Positions 34,901 to 44,857 of a stretch of DNA of 64,000 bases are shown here, in pieces. How positions within the stretch are numbered: position 1 is the stretch's first letter; every line of letters begins with the position of its first letter. The stretch is taken from the NCBI RefSeq assembly GCF_020520425.1, contig NC_079490.1, positions 121,478,715-121,542,714 on the forward strand, given 5' to 3'. A program made the translations under genes and the position numbers. The notes beneath the pieces were generated by a model, which was not told the DNA's origin, did not search any database, and saw only the letters and a list, made by a program, of their open reading frames with translations. This DNA is from Spinacia oleracea (lineage: Eukaryota; Streptophyta; Magnoliopsida; Caryophyllales; Amaranthaceae).

Positions 34901-35432
34901 ATAGGACATATTATGACTATAATGGTTGTTTTTGCTCCAACCTCTAAACTAATGAACCTAAATATGTATTCTAAGAACTTTACATGTTTAATATAGTTAA
35001 TATTAGGATGATAAGACTCATTCTCACCTATTTTGGTCAAAGTATGCACATTTAAGGCTCGTTTGATCGTCATAGGACATATTTTGACTATAATGGTTGT
35101 TTTCGCTCCCAATTCTCAACCAATGAAGCTAAATAGGTATTCCAAGCCCTTTACATGTTTAAAAAAATCATTTTTATGTTTCTATGACTCATTCTCAGCT
35201 ACATCGGCTACGTTATGCACATTTAAGGCTCGTTTGATTGTTATATGTCATATTTTTACTAAAATAGTCATTTTTGGTCTCAACTATCAGCTAATGAACC
35301 TAAATAGGTATTCTAAACTGTTTATATGTTTTATATACTTGGTACTAGGTTGACAAGACTCATTCCCAACCATTTTGGTCAAGTTATGCACATCTAAGAC
35401 TCATTTAAGTCTCGTTTGATCATTGATGATGC
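34901..35432 (+). repeat. Tandem array, about 170-bp unit (right part)
   Basis: The array cut at 17938 continues here: 'ataggacatattatgact' completes the unit started before the CACTA insertion. 'ctcgtttga' recurs at 35058, 35229 and about 35411. The last unit is diverged. Confidence 0.85.
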
Positions 35433-36927
35433 CCACATTAGGACGCGCACAATATTTCTTTGGGGGTGTAGTTTTTACCTGCCATTACTACAACTTAAAT
35501 TAGTGTTAATCAAATTAAACACATGTCAGCATTTATGTTATTTTCTAAGTGCTACATTTACTGTTTCGGGCAAGTAGCAATGTATAATGCAAAAGAGGGC
35601 AATTAAACTATTTCCTAAAGTTGGATATATTCTTCGTTCCACCTTCATATAACTTCATGAAATTATGAAATGAAACTAATATCACTCCCTAAGTAATTCT
35701 TTTTACATCCTTGGAAAGGAAATCTCTCCTCGCCAATTACTCATTCATAATAATTCTTCTTGAGATCCCTACGTTGCTAATTGTATAAAAACAGTTAGAA
35801 CCATCAGATGGATAATATTCCATAAAGGTGAAGATGAGTCTATCTTAAAAGTAATATGTTGATCTGATTTATTGGCGAGTTGAATTATGCATGAACTTTG
35901 TTTCTTTGCTTCAACTGAGGGGGCATGCAAACATCGGGTTTTTTTCACGCTCAATAAAATACCTATATATGCCATAATATAGGGTAGATCATGGAAAAAC
36001 AATCACAAGTTAAGGAGAATATGATGTATGACTATAATAATGCTAACAATGATAGCCTTGTAGTAGACCTGGTGCCCTCTAACTAGCCTATCCTAAGTCC
36101 TACAGCTTACATTACTTCATATCACCTCAATTATCAGTGTCGGATCTACTTATAGATGCTTGACACTTCATTCGACCAGGGAACAATGGAAGCCTTTTCA
36201 CCTCTTGTTTGCCAAATTAATTTCTTTTTGCTTAATGTTTTCACCTTTAACCTTAGACTAAAGAAATCGACTCTAAATTTATATCATACTCGATTTACTG
36301 TAGAAACTCCTCGGCTTTGGAACTTTTTATGTGAGGTATGTTGAAGCTAGAGCTGGAGACTGCTAGACAACACTAGAAGTGTTTGTCTATTTTGTTTGGT
36401 TATGTAGTTAGTGTTGTGAGGAATTCGTAGTTCTGCTTTAGCGGCTTCTGTTCTGGTTCGTAGTTCTGTTTTGGTGTTGTGGTCTTCTATGTATGTTTGT
36501 TGTTTCCTCAGGTGTTGATCTCGATATAGGGCTACCTAATACAGTGGAGCATGAGAAAAGGAATGAACCACTCATTGAGACCCCTGTCTGGAATTGGACA
36601 AGCTTGGTCAATTTCTCAGGCAATTACCTTTCATTGTTATAATCTGCAGACCTTTTTTTAAGCTAGAAATGCCATATTTTTGGGGTTTTAATTTTATTTG
36701 GAACCCTAGAAAATGTGGAATTTTACCATTATGAGTAAGATTTCGTTAAATTTGCCATTTATGAATCATGGAGGAGTAAAATAATGATGCATAATGGAGT
36801 GTGATTTAATTGGTTGTACATGTCTGTGCTGCACCTTAGCTAGTTATTTGTGATTGAAATTTTCTTGTATTAATACTAGATCAAATACTAGCTTGTAACA
36901 AGGATGGCTTAGAATGGAAATTTTGAT
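35433..36927. other. Unassigned region, perhaps intronic host-gene DNA
   Basis: Low-complexity AT-rich DNA. At 36514-36620 one frame reads an exon-like run (GVDLDIGLPNTVEHEKRNEP, then ETPVWNWTSLVNFSG) preceded by 'tttcctcag', which looks like a splice acceptor. The product was not recognised. It could be an upstream exon or fragment of the gene whose bZIP exon is at 38801, but nothing proves that. Confidence 0.35.
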
Positions 36928-37205
36928 TTTAATAGCCCTCGTGATTGCTTAATGGAATTTAATATACTCTTAATAGAAACAAGATGCATCTTTCTTTTAG
37001 AGAACTCATATGCTAAGAAACTCCACAGTTAAGCGTGCATGGCTGGGAGTAATCTTACGAAGGGTACCTCCTGGGAAGTTTTCTAGGGTGCGCACGAGTG
37101 AGGACAAAATGTGCCGGAAGAACTTTGTTGGTTCTTGAGGACAGTTGTTGACCCTTGATGCGCATTGATGATTAACCCGACCCCGTCAGGGGTTGGGGTG
37201 TTACA
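36928..37205 (+). repeat. Cassandra LTR 1
   Basis: It is 278 bp and ends 'ggttggggtgttaca'. Its first bases read TTTAATAGCCCTCGTGATTG, where LTR 3 has TGTAATATCCCTCATGATTG, so the terminal G is mutated. A 5S-like part is at 37017-37095. Confidence 0.82.
37017..37095 (+). ncRNA. 5S rRNA-like segment in Cassandra LTR 1
   Basis: The segment follows plant 5S rRNA from its 'GAACTCCGCAGTTAAGCGTGC' part: here 'gaaactccacagttaagcgt', then 'acctcctgggaag'. The A-box-like AGTTAAGCGTGC is kept, but the internal GGATGG element is damaged ('cgaaggg'). In Cassandra this part acts as a Pol III promoter; activity here is not shown. Confidence 0.7.
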
Positions 37206-37207
37206 GG

Positions 37208-37220
37208 TGGTATCAGAGCC
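37208..37220 (+). promoter_or_regulatory. Cassandra primer-binding site 1
   Basis: TGGTATCAGAGCC, two bases after LTR 1, is the exact usual complement of the initiator tRNA-Met 3' end. Confidence 0.85.
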
Positions 37221-37797
37221 AAACGTTCCAAAAACTCTCTTTGAGTTGCTATAAATTTCATGAAAATTGTAGTCATTTTTAACCCATAGGGATTTTTTAT
37301 AATTTTTTTTGAAAGGCTTTTTGAAAATTTTAAAGAGAGTTATTTGGGTAACAAGTGATGGAATCCTTTGGGAATTTGTTTTAATTTCCATGGGTGCTTT
37401 TCTGCTAATTGTTAATATATTGTTTGTCTAGTTCCTTGAATATTGGTGAAACTTTCTTATCCATCCACCAAGTTTGCTAATTTTGCAGATAACCCCAAAG
37501 ATCGAAGGTTTAAGTTCTCTATCAACTAAATTTTTTTGGTTAGAGTGGCTTAGGGTAGTTGTCTATAATCTACATGATACCTATCAAGACATTATGTTGT
37601 GCCTAATTTCTAATTTCTACTATCTTTTGAAAGAGGAAACTGAAGCTTCCCAAAATTTTGATCTAAAATATTTTCTAAATACAAATGATTTTGACATTTA
37701 TACTTTCATGATATTTTATTGTCTTAAGTTTCGAGGTCGAAATTTTTTCTTAAGGGGTTAGTATTGTAACACCCCATATTTTTGGCCCTTTTTAATA

Positions 37798-37833
<36 letters not shown>

Positions 37834-37930
37834 AAGATAAAATTTAAGTTATATTTACTAGTTCTTTAATTATTTTTGGACCAACCTTTCTTTTTTCAAT
37901 TTAACAATTATTTAATTTTGTCGTTCTCAA
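37221..37930 (+). other. Enlarged first internal region of the Cassandra tandem
   Basis: The second internal region is only about 200 bp, but this one is over 700 bp. It contains 'cgaggtcgaaattttttctt' followed by TGTAACACCCC at about 37766, the usual wording where a gypsy (chromovirus-type) polypurine tract meets its LTR. A (TA)n run lies at 37797-37829. A fragment of another element was probably inserted or gained by template switching. Confidence 0.5.
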
Positions 37931-37941
37931 GTGGGGGTGTA

Positions 37942-38312
37942 TGCAATACCCCTCATGATTTCCAACTTGGGGCTGAATTTCAGTTTCCAGGCGCAACGAG
38001 GACGTTGCGATCCTAATTGGGGGTGATTCTAATCCCCATATTTTTCTTTAAAAATGATTCAATGTACTACTTATATCAGCAAGATGCATCTTTCTTTTAG
38101 GAAGCGTATGTGCTATGAAACTCCACAGTTAAACTTGCTTGCCTGAGATTAGTCTTAGGATGGGTGACCTCCTGGGAAGTTTTCCGGGGTGGGCATGAGT
38201 GAGGATAAAATGCGCTAGAAGAACTAGTGGTAGTCTGTGGGGCCAGTTGTTGGTCCAAGATGCTCATTTCGTGACAATCGGCTCCGCCCTAATTAAGGGT
38301 TGGGGAGTTACA
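37942..38312 (+). repeat. Cassandra LTR 2 (central)
   Basis: It starts TGCAATACCCCTCATGATTT and ends 'ttggggagttaca'. At 371 bp it is about 90 bp longer than the outer LTRs, because of an extra segment at about 37963-38055. That segment partly repeats internal-region phrases ('ccaggcgcaacgagg'). Confidence 0.8.
38117..38196 (+). ncRNA. 5S rRNA-like segment in Cassandra LTR 2
   Basis: It carries 'ctccacagttaaacttgct' and the best preserved core, 'taggatgggtgacctcctgg', matching the 5S internal control region (intermediate element GGATGG and C-box). Confidence 0.72.
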
Positions 38313-38314
38313 AA

Positions 38315-38326
38315 TGGTATCAGAGC
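38315..38326 (+). promoter_or_regulatory. Cassandra primer-binding site 2
   Basis: TGGTATCAGAGC, two bases after LTR 2, is the same tRNA-Met complement and shows that LTR 2 can act as a 5' LTR. Confidence 0.85.
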
Positions 38327-38512
38327 AACCCCTGGGGCCATATCACCGGGGCTACCCGAAGGCCGTTAGGCATACTAGTGCAGTCTCTAATATGTGATTA
38401 GTTTCCAGGCTGGATCTAACACTAGGGCTACCCACATGCCGTTAGGCATAATAGTGGGGTTCCTAGTCTTCCAGGCGCAACGAGGGCGTTGCCGTTCTCA
38501 AATGGGGGTGTA

Positions 38513-38791
38513 TGTAATATCCCTCATGATTGCTTAATGGAATTTAATATACTACTCATAGCAAAAATATGCATCTTTCTTTTAGAGAACCATATGCTAA
38601 GAAACTCCACAATTAAGCTTGCATGGATGGGAGTAATCTTAGGATGGGTGACCTCCTAGGAAGTTTTCCAGGGTGCGCACGAGTGAGGAAAAAATGCGCC
38701 GGAAGAACTTATGTTGGTTCTTGATGACAGTTGTTGACTCTTGATGCGCATTGGTGATTAACCCGCCTCTGTCAAGGGTTGGGGTGTTACA
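38513..38791 (+). repeat. Cassandra LTR 3
   Basis: It is 279 bp, TGTAATATCCC to 'ggttggggtgttaca', followed directly by the TTGAT duplication. A 5S-like part is at 38601-38680. Confidence 0.85.
38601..38680 (+). ncRNA. 5S rRNA-like segment in Cassandra LTR 3
   Basis: It carries 'ctccacaattaagcttgca' and 'taggatgggtgacctcctag', again the 5S A-box and C-box order with few changes. Confidence 0.72.
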
Positions 38792-38800
38792 TTGATGTAG

Positions 38801-39230
38801 GATATTGGCTAATAGGCAATCTGCTGCTCGATCAAAAGAGCGAAAGGCACGATATATGCAGGAGCTAGAGAAAAGAGTTACATCTTTGCAAACTGAAGTA
38901 ACTGCACTCTCTGTACAACTCTCAGTTTTTTAAGGTTGGTCATTTGTTTCCCCCTTAAAAACTGAATCTTCTTAGATGTTACCTTGGGAAACAAGAGATT
39001 CAGGGGGAAACCAACGTAACTAAGTCCTGTTAGATGTTACCTTGTGAAACAACTTTAAATGACGCACTCAAATAGGAATTGGGCAAGCTTGATGTTGCTA
39101 CTGGAGATGCTTCAACCATTGCAGGAACATTTGTTATGCCACTGCAGACACATTTGTTATGCCACCACAGAACAGTTCTCATCATTCATCAATTTGAGCA
39201 GCCTATCACACTTGTACGATCAAAGCCTCT
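38801..39230 (+). pseudogene. bZIP transcription factor fragment (VIP1/bZIP18-29-52 type)
   Basis: After the acceptor 'ttgatgtag' a frame reads [20 protein letters not shown], then [20 protein letters not shown], ending in TAA. This is the basic region (N-x7-R core) and start of the leucine zipper of group I bZIP proteins. After a spacer, 39041-39130 reads NDALK, a TAG, then ELGKLDVATGDAS, which corresponds to the end of the zipper (family wording ..ALKEEVxRLKxATG..), followed by a Pro/Gln/His tail. At least two in-frame stops make it a relic or a pseudogene. The Cassandra element ends 9 bp before the exon. Confidence 0.75.
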
Positions 39231-39300
39231 ACTTTTGAACTATTTTGCTGTACGTTTTTGGGTGTTTGCTTTACTTTCATTTATTCTATTTAAAAACACT

Positions 39301-39370
39301 AGCCTACTAGCTCAATGGGTAGAGCATTGTGCAAATACGCAAAAATGTGGGTTCGAATCCCACATAGGTA
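39301..39370 (+). tRNA. tRNA-like sequence (degenerate)
   Basis: A D-arm (TAGCTCAATGGGTAGAGC) and a perfect T-arm (GTGGG-TTCGAAT-CCCAC) are in tRNA spacing. The acceptor stem pairs only in its middle five positions. The anticodon stem is not proper and base 33 is not T, so this is a tRNA-derived sequence rather than a working gene. Confidence 0.5.
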
Positions 39371-39475
39371 TCTATGTAAGTGTTTGTTTTTTATTTACTT
39401 CTAAATTGAACAAAAGGAAAATTATGTCGAACCTAGCAAAGAGATAAACATTATTTACCTTTGAATAAAATTGAT

Positions 39476-39800
39476 GAAAATGTTAGTGGAAAACAGTTTC
39501 AATTTACTTTTGGAACAATTAAATTTACTTTTGGAGCAATTCCATTTACTTGTACATCATTTTCTTTACTTTTGTATTCCATGTTTTCCTTTTGAATAAG
39601 TTTTGTAACTCTTTTCTTTTTTAGTTTAATGTATACTAATTGTACATGTACTTTAAAAATATTTTGATTTACTTTTGATTTATTATGATTTACTTTTTAT
39701 TTACTTTTTATTTACCTTTTATTTATTTTTATTTACTTTAGAGTTTCTTTTATTTACTTTGGAGAATTACTTTTGAAGTTATTTTTTTAATTCGCTTTAG
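39476..39800. repeat. TTTACTTTT-rich tract
   Basis: 'tttacttttgg', 'atttactttt' and 'tttatttacttt' recur many times, with more at 39940-39975, 40458-40740 and 41222-41300. The tract fills the space between the two tRNA-like sequences and continues beyond. Confidence 0.6.
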
Positions 39801-39805
39801 AAGAA

Positions 39806-39876
39806 AACCTATGTAGGAATCGAACCTACATCCCATATGCATATGCATAGTGCTCTACTATTTAAGCTAATAGGTT
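39806..39876 (-). tRNA. tRNA-like sequence (degenerate), opposed to 39301-39370
   Basis: On the minus strand the acceptor stem AACCTAT/ATAGGTT pairs 7 of 7, with TAGCTT..GAGC as D-arm and GTAGG-TTCGATT-CCTAC as T-arm. The anticodon arm is a palindromic ATGCATATGCATAT run without a normal 7-base loop. It is related to the plus-strand copy at 39301. Confidence 0.5.
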
Positions 39877-40292
39877 TTCACAAAATATTTTAGAGAAAAT
39901 TATTATTTATTTTTCATTGTTATTTACTTATTTAGTTTACTCTTAGTGAGATACTGTTTACTTTTACAGAGATTTAGTTTTCTTTCGAAGTAACTGCTAG
40001 CCAAACTTGAAGCTCAACTGCACGGACTGCAGCAGCTAACAACCATATATAACCAAAGCTCTACACAGCAGGAAATTCCTCTAAAACCAAACACAAGTAC
40101 TTCCAGACTCATACCCTTGAGCAGAAAAGATTCCCCAATTCACATCAGATTGCATCACCATAAATCAGCATGAACGCCGTCAAACCACAATGTAGCAAAA
40201 CAGGATGTTAATTATCAGAACAAAAACATCCCAACCTAAAAATATGCCATTTACCCATTTATGGAAAAAGCTTATACAATTTCTCATTCTTG

Positions 40293-40740
40293 CACTTTAT
40301 TGTACCGGAACTCAGCCATACTTTAAGGTCCCAGGTCTTCTATAAAGTGCGAAGATTCTGAAATTACAGGCTGGTCTATGGCTGAAACACAAACGAAGAA
40401 AATTATATAAGCAGTACCAACTGCCCAGTAGCAAATAGTATCCTAATTTGCGAGCATAAGTTTTAGTTTACATTTTAAGAGATTTTATTTACTTTTAGAG
40501 GGATTATGTTTACTTTATCCTACCGAAACACAAACATACTTTAAGGTCCTAGGTCTTCTATGAAGTGCGAAGATTCTGAAATTACAACAAGATATATGGG
40601 TGAAACACAAACTAAGAAAATTATATAAGCAGTACCAACTACACAGTAGCAAATATTTTCCTACTTTGCGAGCATAAGTTTTAGTTTACATTTTGCGAGA
40701 TTTTATTTACTTTTAGAGGGATTGCATTTACTTTGTTATT
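40293..40740 (+). repeat. Tandem duplication, 218-bp offset
   Basis: 'tactttaaggtc' at 40319 and 40537 heads two copies sharing 'gtgcgaagattctgaaatta', 'ttatataagcagtaccaact' and 'gcgagcataagttttagttt'. The copies differ by scattered substitutions. No coding frame is shared. Confidence 0.85.
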
Positions 40741-42105
40741 TACACTATGACTCGAATATCTAGTGACACCACTAAAGACAGGTATACCAACAGACTTGGA
40801 AGCAGATCTGCATTGAAGATTTCTAGAAATAACACACACAACTGCAGAAAATTTAAACAACCAACCCCACCTAAAACACATACAATTGTCATAGCAATAA
40901 CACACACACATCACTGTTGATAGCGGTTATACGGACTATATCAGTTGTCCCGCAGGAATCACATCTCAACACTGGAAGAAGACCACCCATACCAATAACG
41001 AACTACTATCAAATATGACTCAAACCCCTAAAAAACAAAACAGCAAGCTACAACAATTCTACAACCATTGCAGACCAACAACAGAGTGTGCACCATCCCC
41101 TAGTCAACTAAGGCCAACAACCAGGAAGCAACTTGAATGTATTCAAAACCATTAACACAAACTCAACCTGATCAACTTCCTTCAAGTCACTTACAATACC
41201 CACCAACCAGAACCTGGCAATAATTTGTTTACTTTTGGATCATTTCTATTTACGTTTTTTAATTTTTTTCTTTACTTGTGGATCATTTAATTCAATCTTT
41301 CCTTTAATTACATCTACTTTTAACTCTTGCTAAAATTAGTTAAATCCATTTTATTTCGAGTCTGTTTTTGTTGAAGAAATCAACAGATTTAATGTCTAAT
41401 ACATAAACTGAGCATCATAGAATAAATGAATTATGTAATTTGTTAGGCTTTGAGCTCAAAATCAATTGGCAATGTTTCTCAAAATTCAAATAAATGCGTC
41501 CATAAATTATAATATCTAAGATCCGCAGAGATTTGAACAAATTCGTCACAAACTATCTGTAGATTAGAACAAAATTATAAGCAAAAAACACTAACATTGC
41601 TCAAAAATTCAGACAAAATTGAATGCGATAATATTCCTAAGAATTCATTTCGTTCACAATATCTCTGGAGTTTCGCACAAATACGAACTCCAAAGTTCAT
41701 AAAAACAAGTAATAATTACGCCAAAAAACATAAAAAATAAATTGCAACGACAGTTGTTGATTTTAGACCTAAGTTAGCTAAAAACTACTACAAAAGTTAA
41801 GAAATCGTGAGTAATATACCTCTGATTTTTTCCTAAGCATACATGAACTGCTAAAATTGTTCAATAAATACTAAATTTCGAGTGAAATTGAAACTTGACA
41901 TTAAAGAACATCGAAGAGTGTAGAGTGTTTTGGGAGTTGAGAGAGAAACTCCCTGTTTGTTTGGAAGTAGAAAGAGATTTCAAGGCAATTTTATTTTGTT
42001 AGAGAGGTGAGATGTACTTGATATTAAATCTCGTCCGCACCTTATATTTAGACCTAACGGTTTATATAGGTTCTCATTATAAGGGAGGTTCTCACCAGAA
42101 CATGG
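40741..42105. other. Unassigned AT-rich region
   Basis: No gene or repeat is recognised apart from a few TTTACTTTT-type words. Short frames here lack family resemblance. Confidence 0.35.
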
Positions 42106-44700
42106 TCTTATATATATATATATATATATACTATGTAAGCTAATAGGTGAGGTTAAAATTGTAATCACACTTTTGGTGTCCCCCATGTAAAATACTATAA
42201 TACCCCACCCCTAATTAAACCCCATCCCCATTCCAGACCCTAAAAACGTCGGCCTCTTTCATCGCATACTCTCCTCCTCTCTCTCTCTCAACTTCATCGC
42301 CCTATCTCTTCTCTTCCGATTTCTTCTATTCCCCCAAAACCTTCTCCCCGCTTCATTCTCTCCTGCCCCTCTCGCCATCACCACCACCATCACCATCACT
42401 GTGTGATATTCTCTACGTTCATCCGCCGAAGCCGTTGAAAATGCCGAAAACCGCGACGGGGGAGGTAAAAAGTGGCGACTACGATGAGTCGTCTCCATTG
42501 TTAAGGTTCTTTGAAATGACGACCTCCATAATAGGATCCTGCAGGTCAAATTCACCCTCCTCCAGGTCACTATCGTCGTTCAGTCGCCGGACACCGTATT
42601 CTTCGCTGCTTCCTTAGTGCAGCCGTCGTATTCCCTTTTCTATTCCCATCAGCAGTTCAGATCTGAAGGTAAAATCTTCCCTCATTTCCTTTACTATTTT
42701 CATGTAATTATAGTATTTGTTGTAATATGTATTCTTCAATTTGTTTATGTGAACTTCCACCATGATTAGGCGTAATTCTTCTAATTCTTCACTATTGCAG
42801 TACAATTTATTCATTTGATTCTGTTTCAGTTACACAATTTTGTAGTTTTTGCTTCCTTTTTTAAAAATGTATTGTGAAATTGTTGAGAATTTAGGGGAAT
42901 TTGTGTGAAAGTGTTAATCTGAATTGTAGAATTTTGTGAGTTTTGATAGAAGTGAAAACCCTAACCCATTATGAAAGTACTCAAACATGAAGAGGGTCCA
43001 TTAAAGGGGTTGTCGGAAGATCTGATCCTTGAATCAACCCTAAAATCATTAGGAAGGCTCAATCGAAATTCAAAGTAATTATCTCTTATTCATAATTTTC
43101 TGGGTTATATATCAGTTTTAGGGTTTTAATTCCGATTCCAATTCCAATTCCAATTTTAATTTTTTATTTCAGTAATTGGAAGCAGGGGAATAAAATATAA
43201 ATGAGTTCTTATACTCCAATTGATTTGATTCCTCTTCTTGCTAATTCTTGTGAAGACTGACCCCTCTTTCCGGTCTTAATTAGATATTTGACTCCTCTTT
43301 CTAGACTTTTGAACTAGTTCCAATTTATTCTAAAATAACAGGCACAAAGTTCAGTTTTATGGTTTTTATTCTGAGATCGTATTTTGTTGATTTATGCTCA
43401 GTTTCTTCATAAAGAGCTTCATATTCGAATTTCCCGCCAGCTATTGAACTTGATAATAAGTTATTGAATTCGGGTGAGATTTTAACAATTTTTTTATTAA
43501 GTAATCAGTTTTTTCGAATTGATTCTGAAGATTTTGTTGATTTGATGTGTTTTTTTTCCTATTTTTGTTTGAATTTCTTAACAGGCTCTTCAATAATCAA
43601 ATGGTATGACATCTTACCTAATTTCAGTTTAAAATCTAGCACCCACTATTTAGATATTATTAAATTTTTGTGTAATATTTCGTCTTTCGATAGGATTTTG
43701 AAACCTGTAATGGCATTGAGGAAGTTGCGGAATTATTAGAATCAATCAATCATTTTATTTTCTTAATGTTAGTATTTGTATAAAGTTGTTATGTTTAGTT
43801 GATTATCATTTCCTTTTTTCCAGATGGAAATTTGTATTTGATTGTTGATGATGTAATTTTGTTGTGGTTTTTTCACCATGATTTGGAGCATCCTGTGAAG
43901 ACTGACTCCTCTTTCTTGGTGATGAATAAATATTTCCTTGGTATGAATATCTTAATGTTCTGCTTTAAGGAACATATATTTAAATGTGAGTACTTCATTT
44001 TTTTAATGAAAATCAATGGTAGTTGTTGGATCACAATTTTGATGGTACATTTTGTTTTTGTTCATTGATGAGACCATTCCCTCTGTATTTTCGGGGTGTT
44101 GATATAGTTACGGAATATGTCACAATTTATATAGGTCATTTTTTCTTTGTTTTGATGTTTTTTGTGTTCAAAGTTTTTATTCATTGTTGTGTGTCCATGT
44201 CTCTTCTAATCCATTAACCCACCATTAAATAAAAATGGTTTAAATTTTGACAAATATAAAAAGAAGGGTTAGGAGTATGTAAAGTATAGTACGGAGTACA
44301 AAGTATAAAATGGTAATTAAGTGACAGTATAAAATATGAATACGTATACGGTGATAAAGTAATGTTGTTTATGTACTTTTGGGGTTTTTCGGAACAGTAT
44401 ACATGTAACACTATTTGGGAGATAAGATGCTGAAGTTGGAAATGAGGTAAAATTCAATTCATTAAACAACTAAAATCTTTTTAGGCCATTTTATCAAAAT
44501 GTAGAATTGGAGGAAAGTGATTGTTTTGAATTTGGTGGTTCACAAGTATGTAGTTTGGTCTAAAATGCAGATTTAACATGTAAACGAATGAAAGTTACAA
44601 TTATGAGCTTTGGCTTGTTACTATTTCTTTGTTGCTAACTTGGAATTCTTTTAAAAAAAAGGTTTTAAGGATGATATTGTTGTTTTTCGTTCTTAATCAG

Positions 44701-44857
44701 GTATCGATCAGTCAAGAGATAGCATCCAAGAATTTTAGCAAAGAGATATTGAATAAGTTTGTACAAGATCACTAGTCATTTTTGGGGAACAAGATTATGG
44801 CATATGATGGAAATAAGAGCATCTACACTGCAGGTCCTTTGCCTGGCCTTGTTGCAG
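44701..44857 (+). pseudogene. ARGONAUTE exon fragment
   Basis: Between the acceptor 'ttaatcag' (ending 44700) and the donor GCAG|GTAATG (44857/44858) the frame reads VSISQEIASKNFSKEILNKF, VQDH, a TAG, then SFLGNKIMAYDGNKSIYTAG and PLPG. This follows the plant AGO N-terminal domain wording (V(S/T)ISPEV...SHLGxRxPAYDGxKSxYTAGPLP). One stop interrupts it and no other AGO exon is found nearby. It is a single captured or orphan exon. Confidence 0.7.

Larger units (their letters stand above)
36928..38791 (+). mobile_element. Cassandra-type TRIM, three LTRs in tandem
   Basis: Three LTRs (36928-37205, 37942-38312, 38513-38791) are separated by two short non-coding internal regions, each with a tRNA-Met primer-binding site after the left LTR and a purine tract ('tggggGTGTA' type) before the right LTR. 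The whole is flanked by a perfect 5-bp duplication TTGAT (36923-36927 and 38792-38796). Each LTR contains a 5S rRNA-like segment, the defining feature of Cassandra elements. No protein is encoded, as is normal for TRIMs. Confidence 0.88.

Noticed and set aside
37017..38680. A small 5S rRNA gene cluster
   Set aside because: The 5S-like parts are incomplete, lie inside LTRs with primer sites and purine tracts, and are spaced by element structure, so they belong to Cassandra.
39079..39447. A 122-codon protein gene
   Set aside because: Its start is the tail of the bZIP relic and its end runs through the tRNA-like sequence. It is a composite of unrelated remnants.
42259..42617. Opposed frames of 103 and 60 codons near 42259-42617
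   Set aside because: Composition follows a CT-rich/CCG-rich stretch. No domain or splice context was convincing enough to call a gene.
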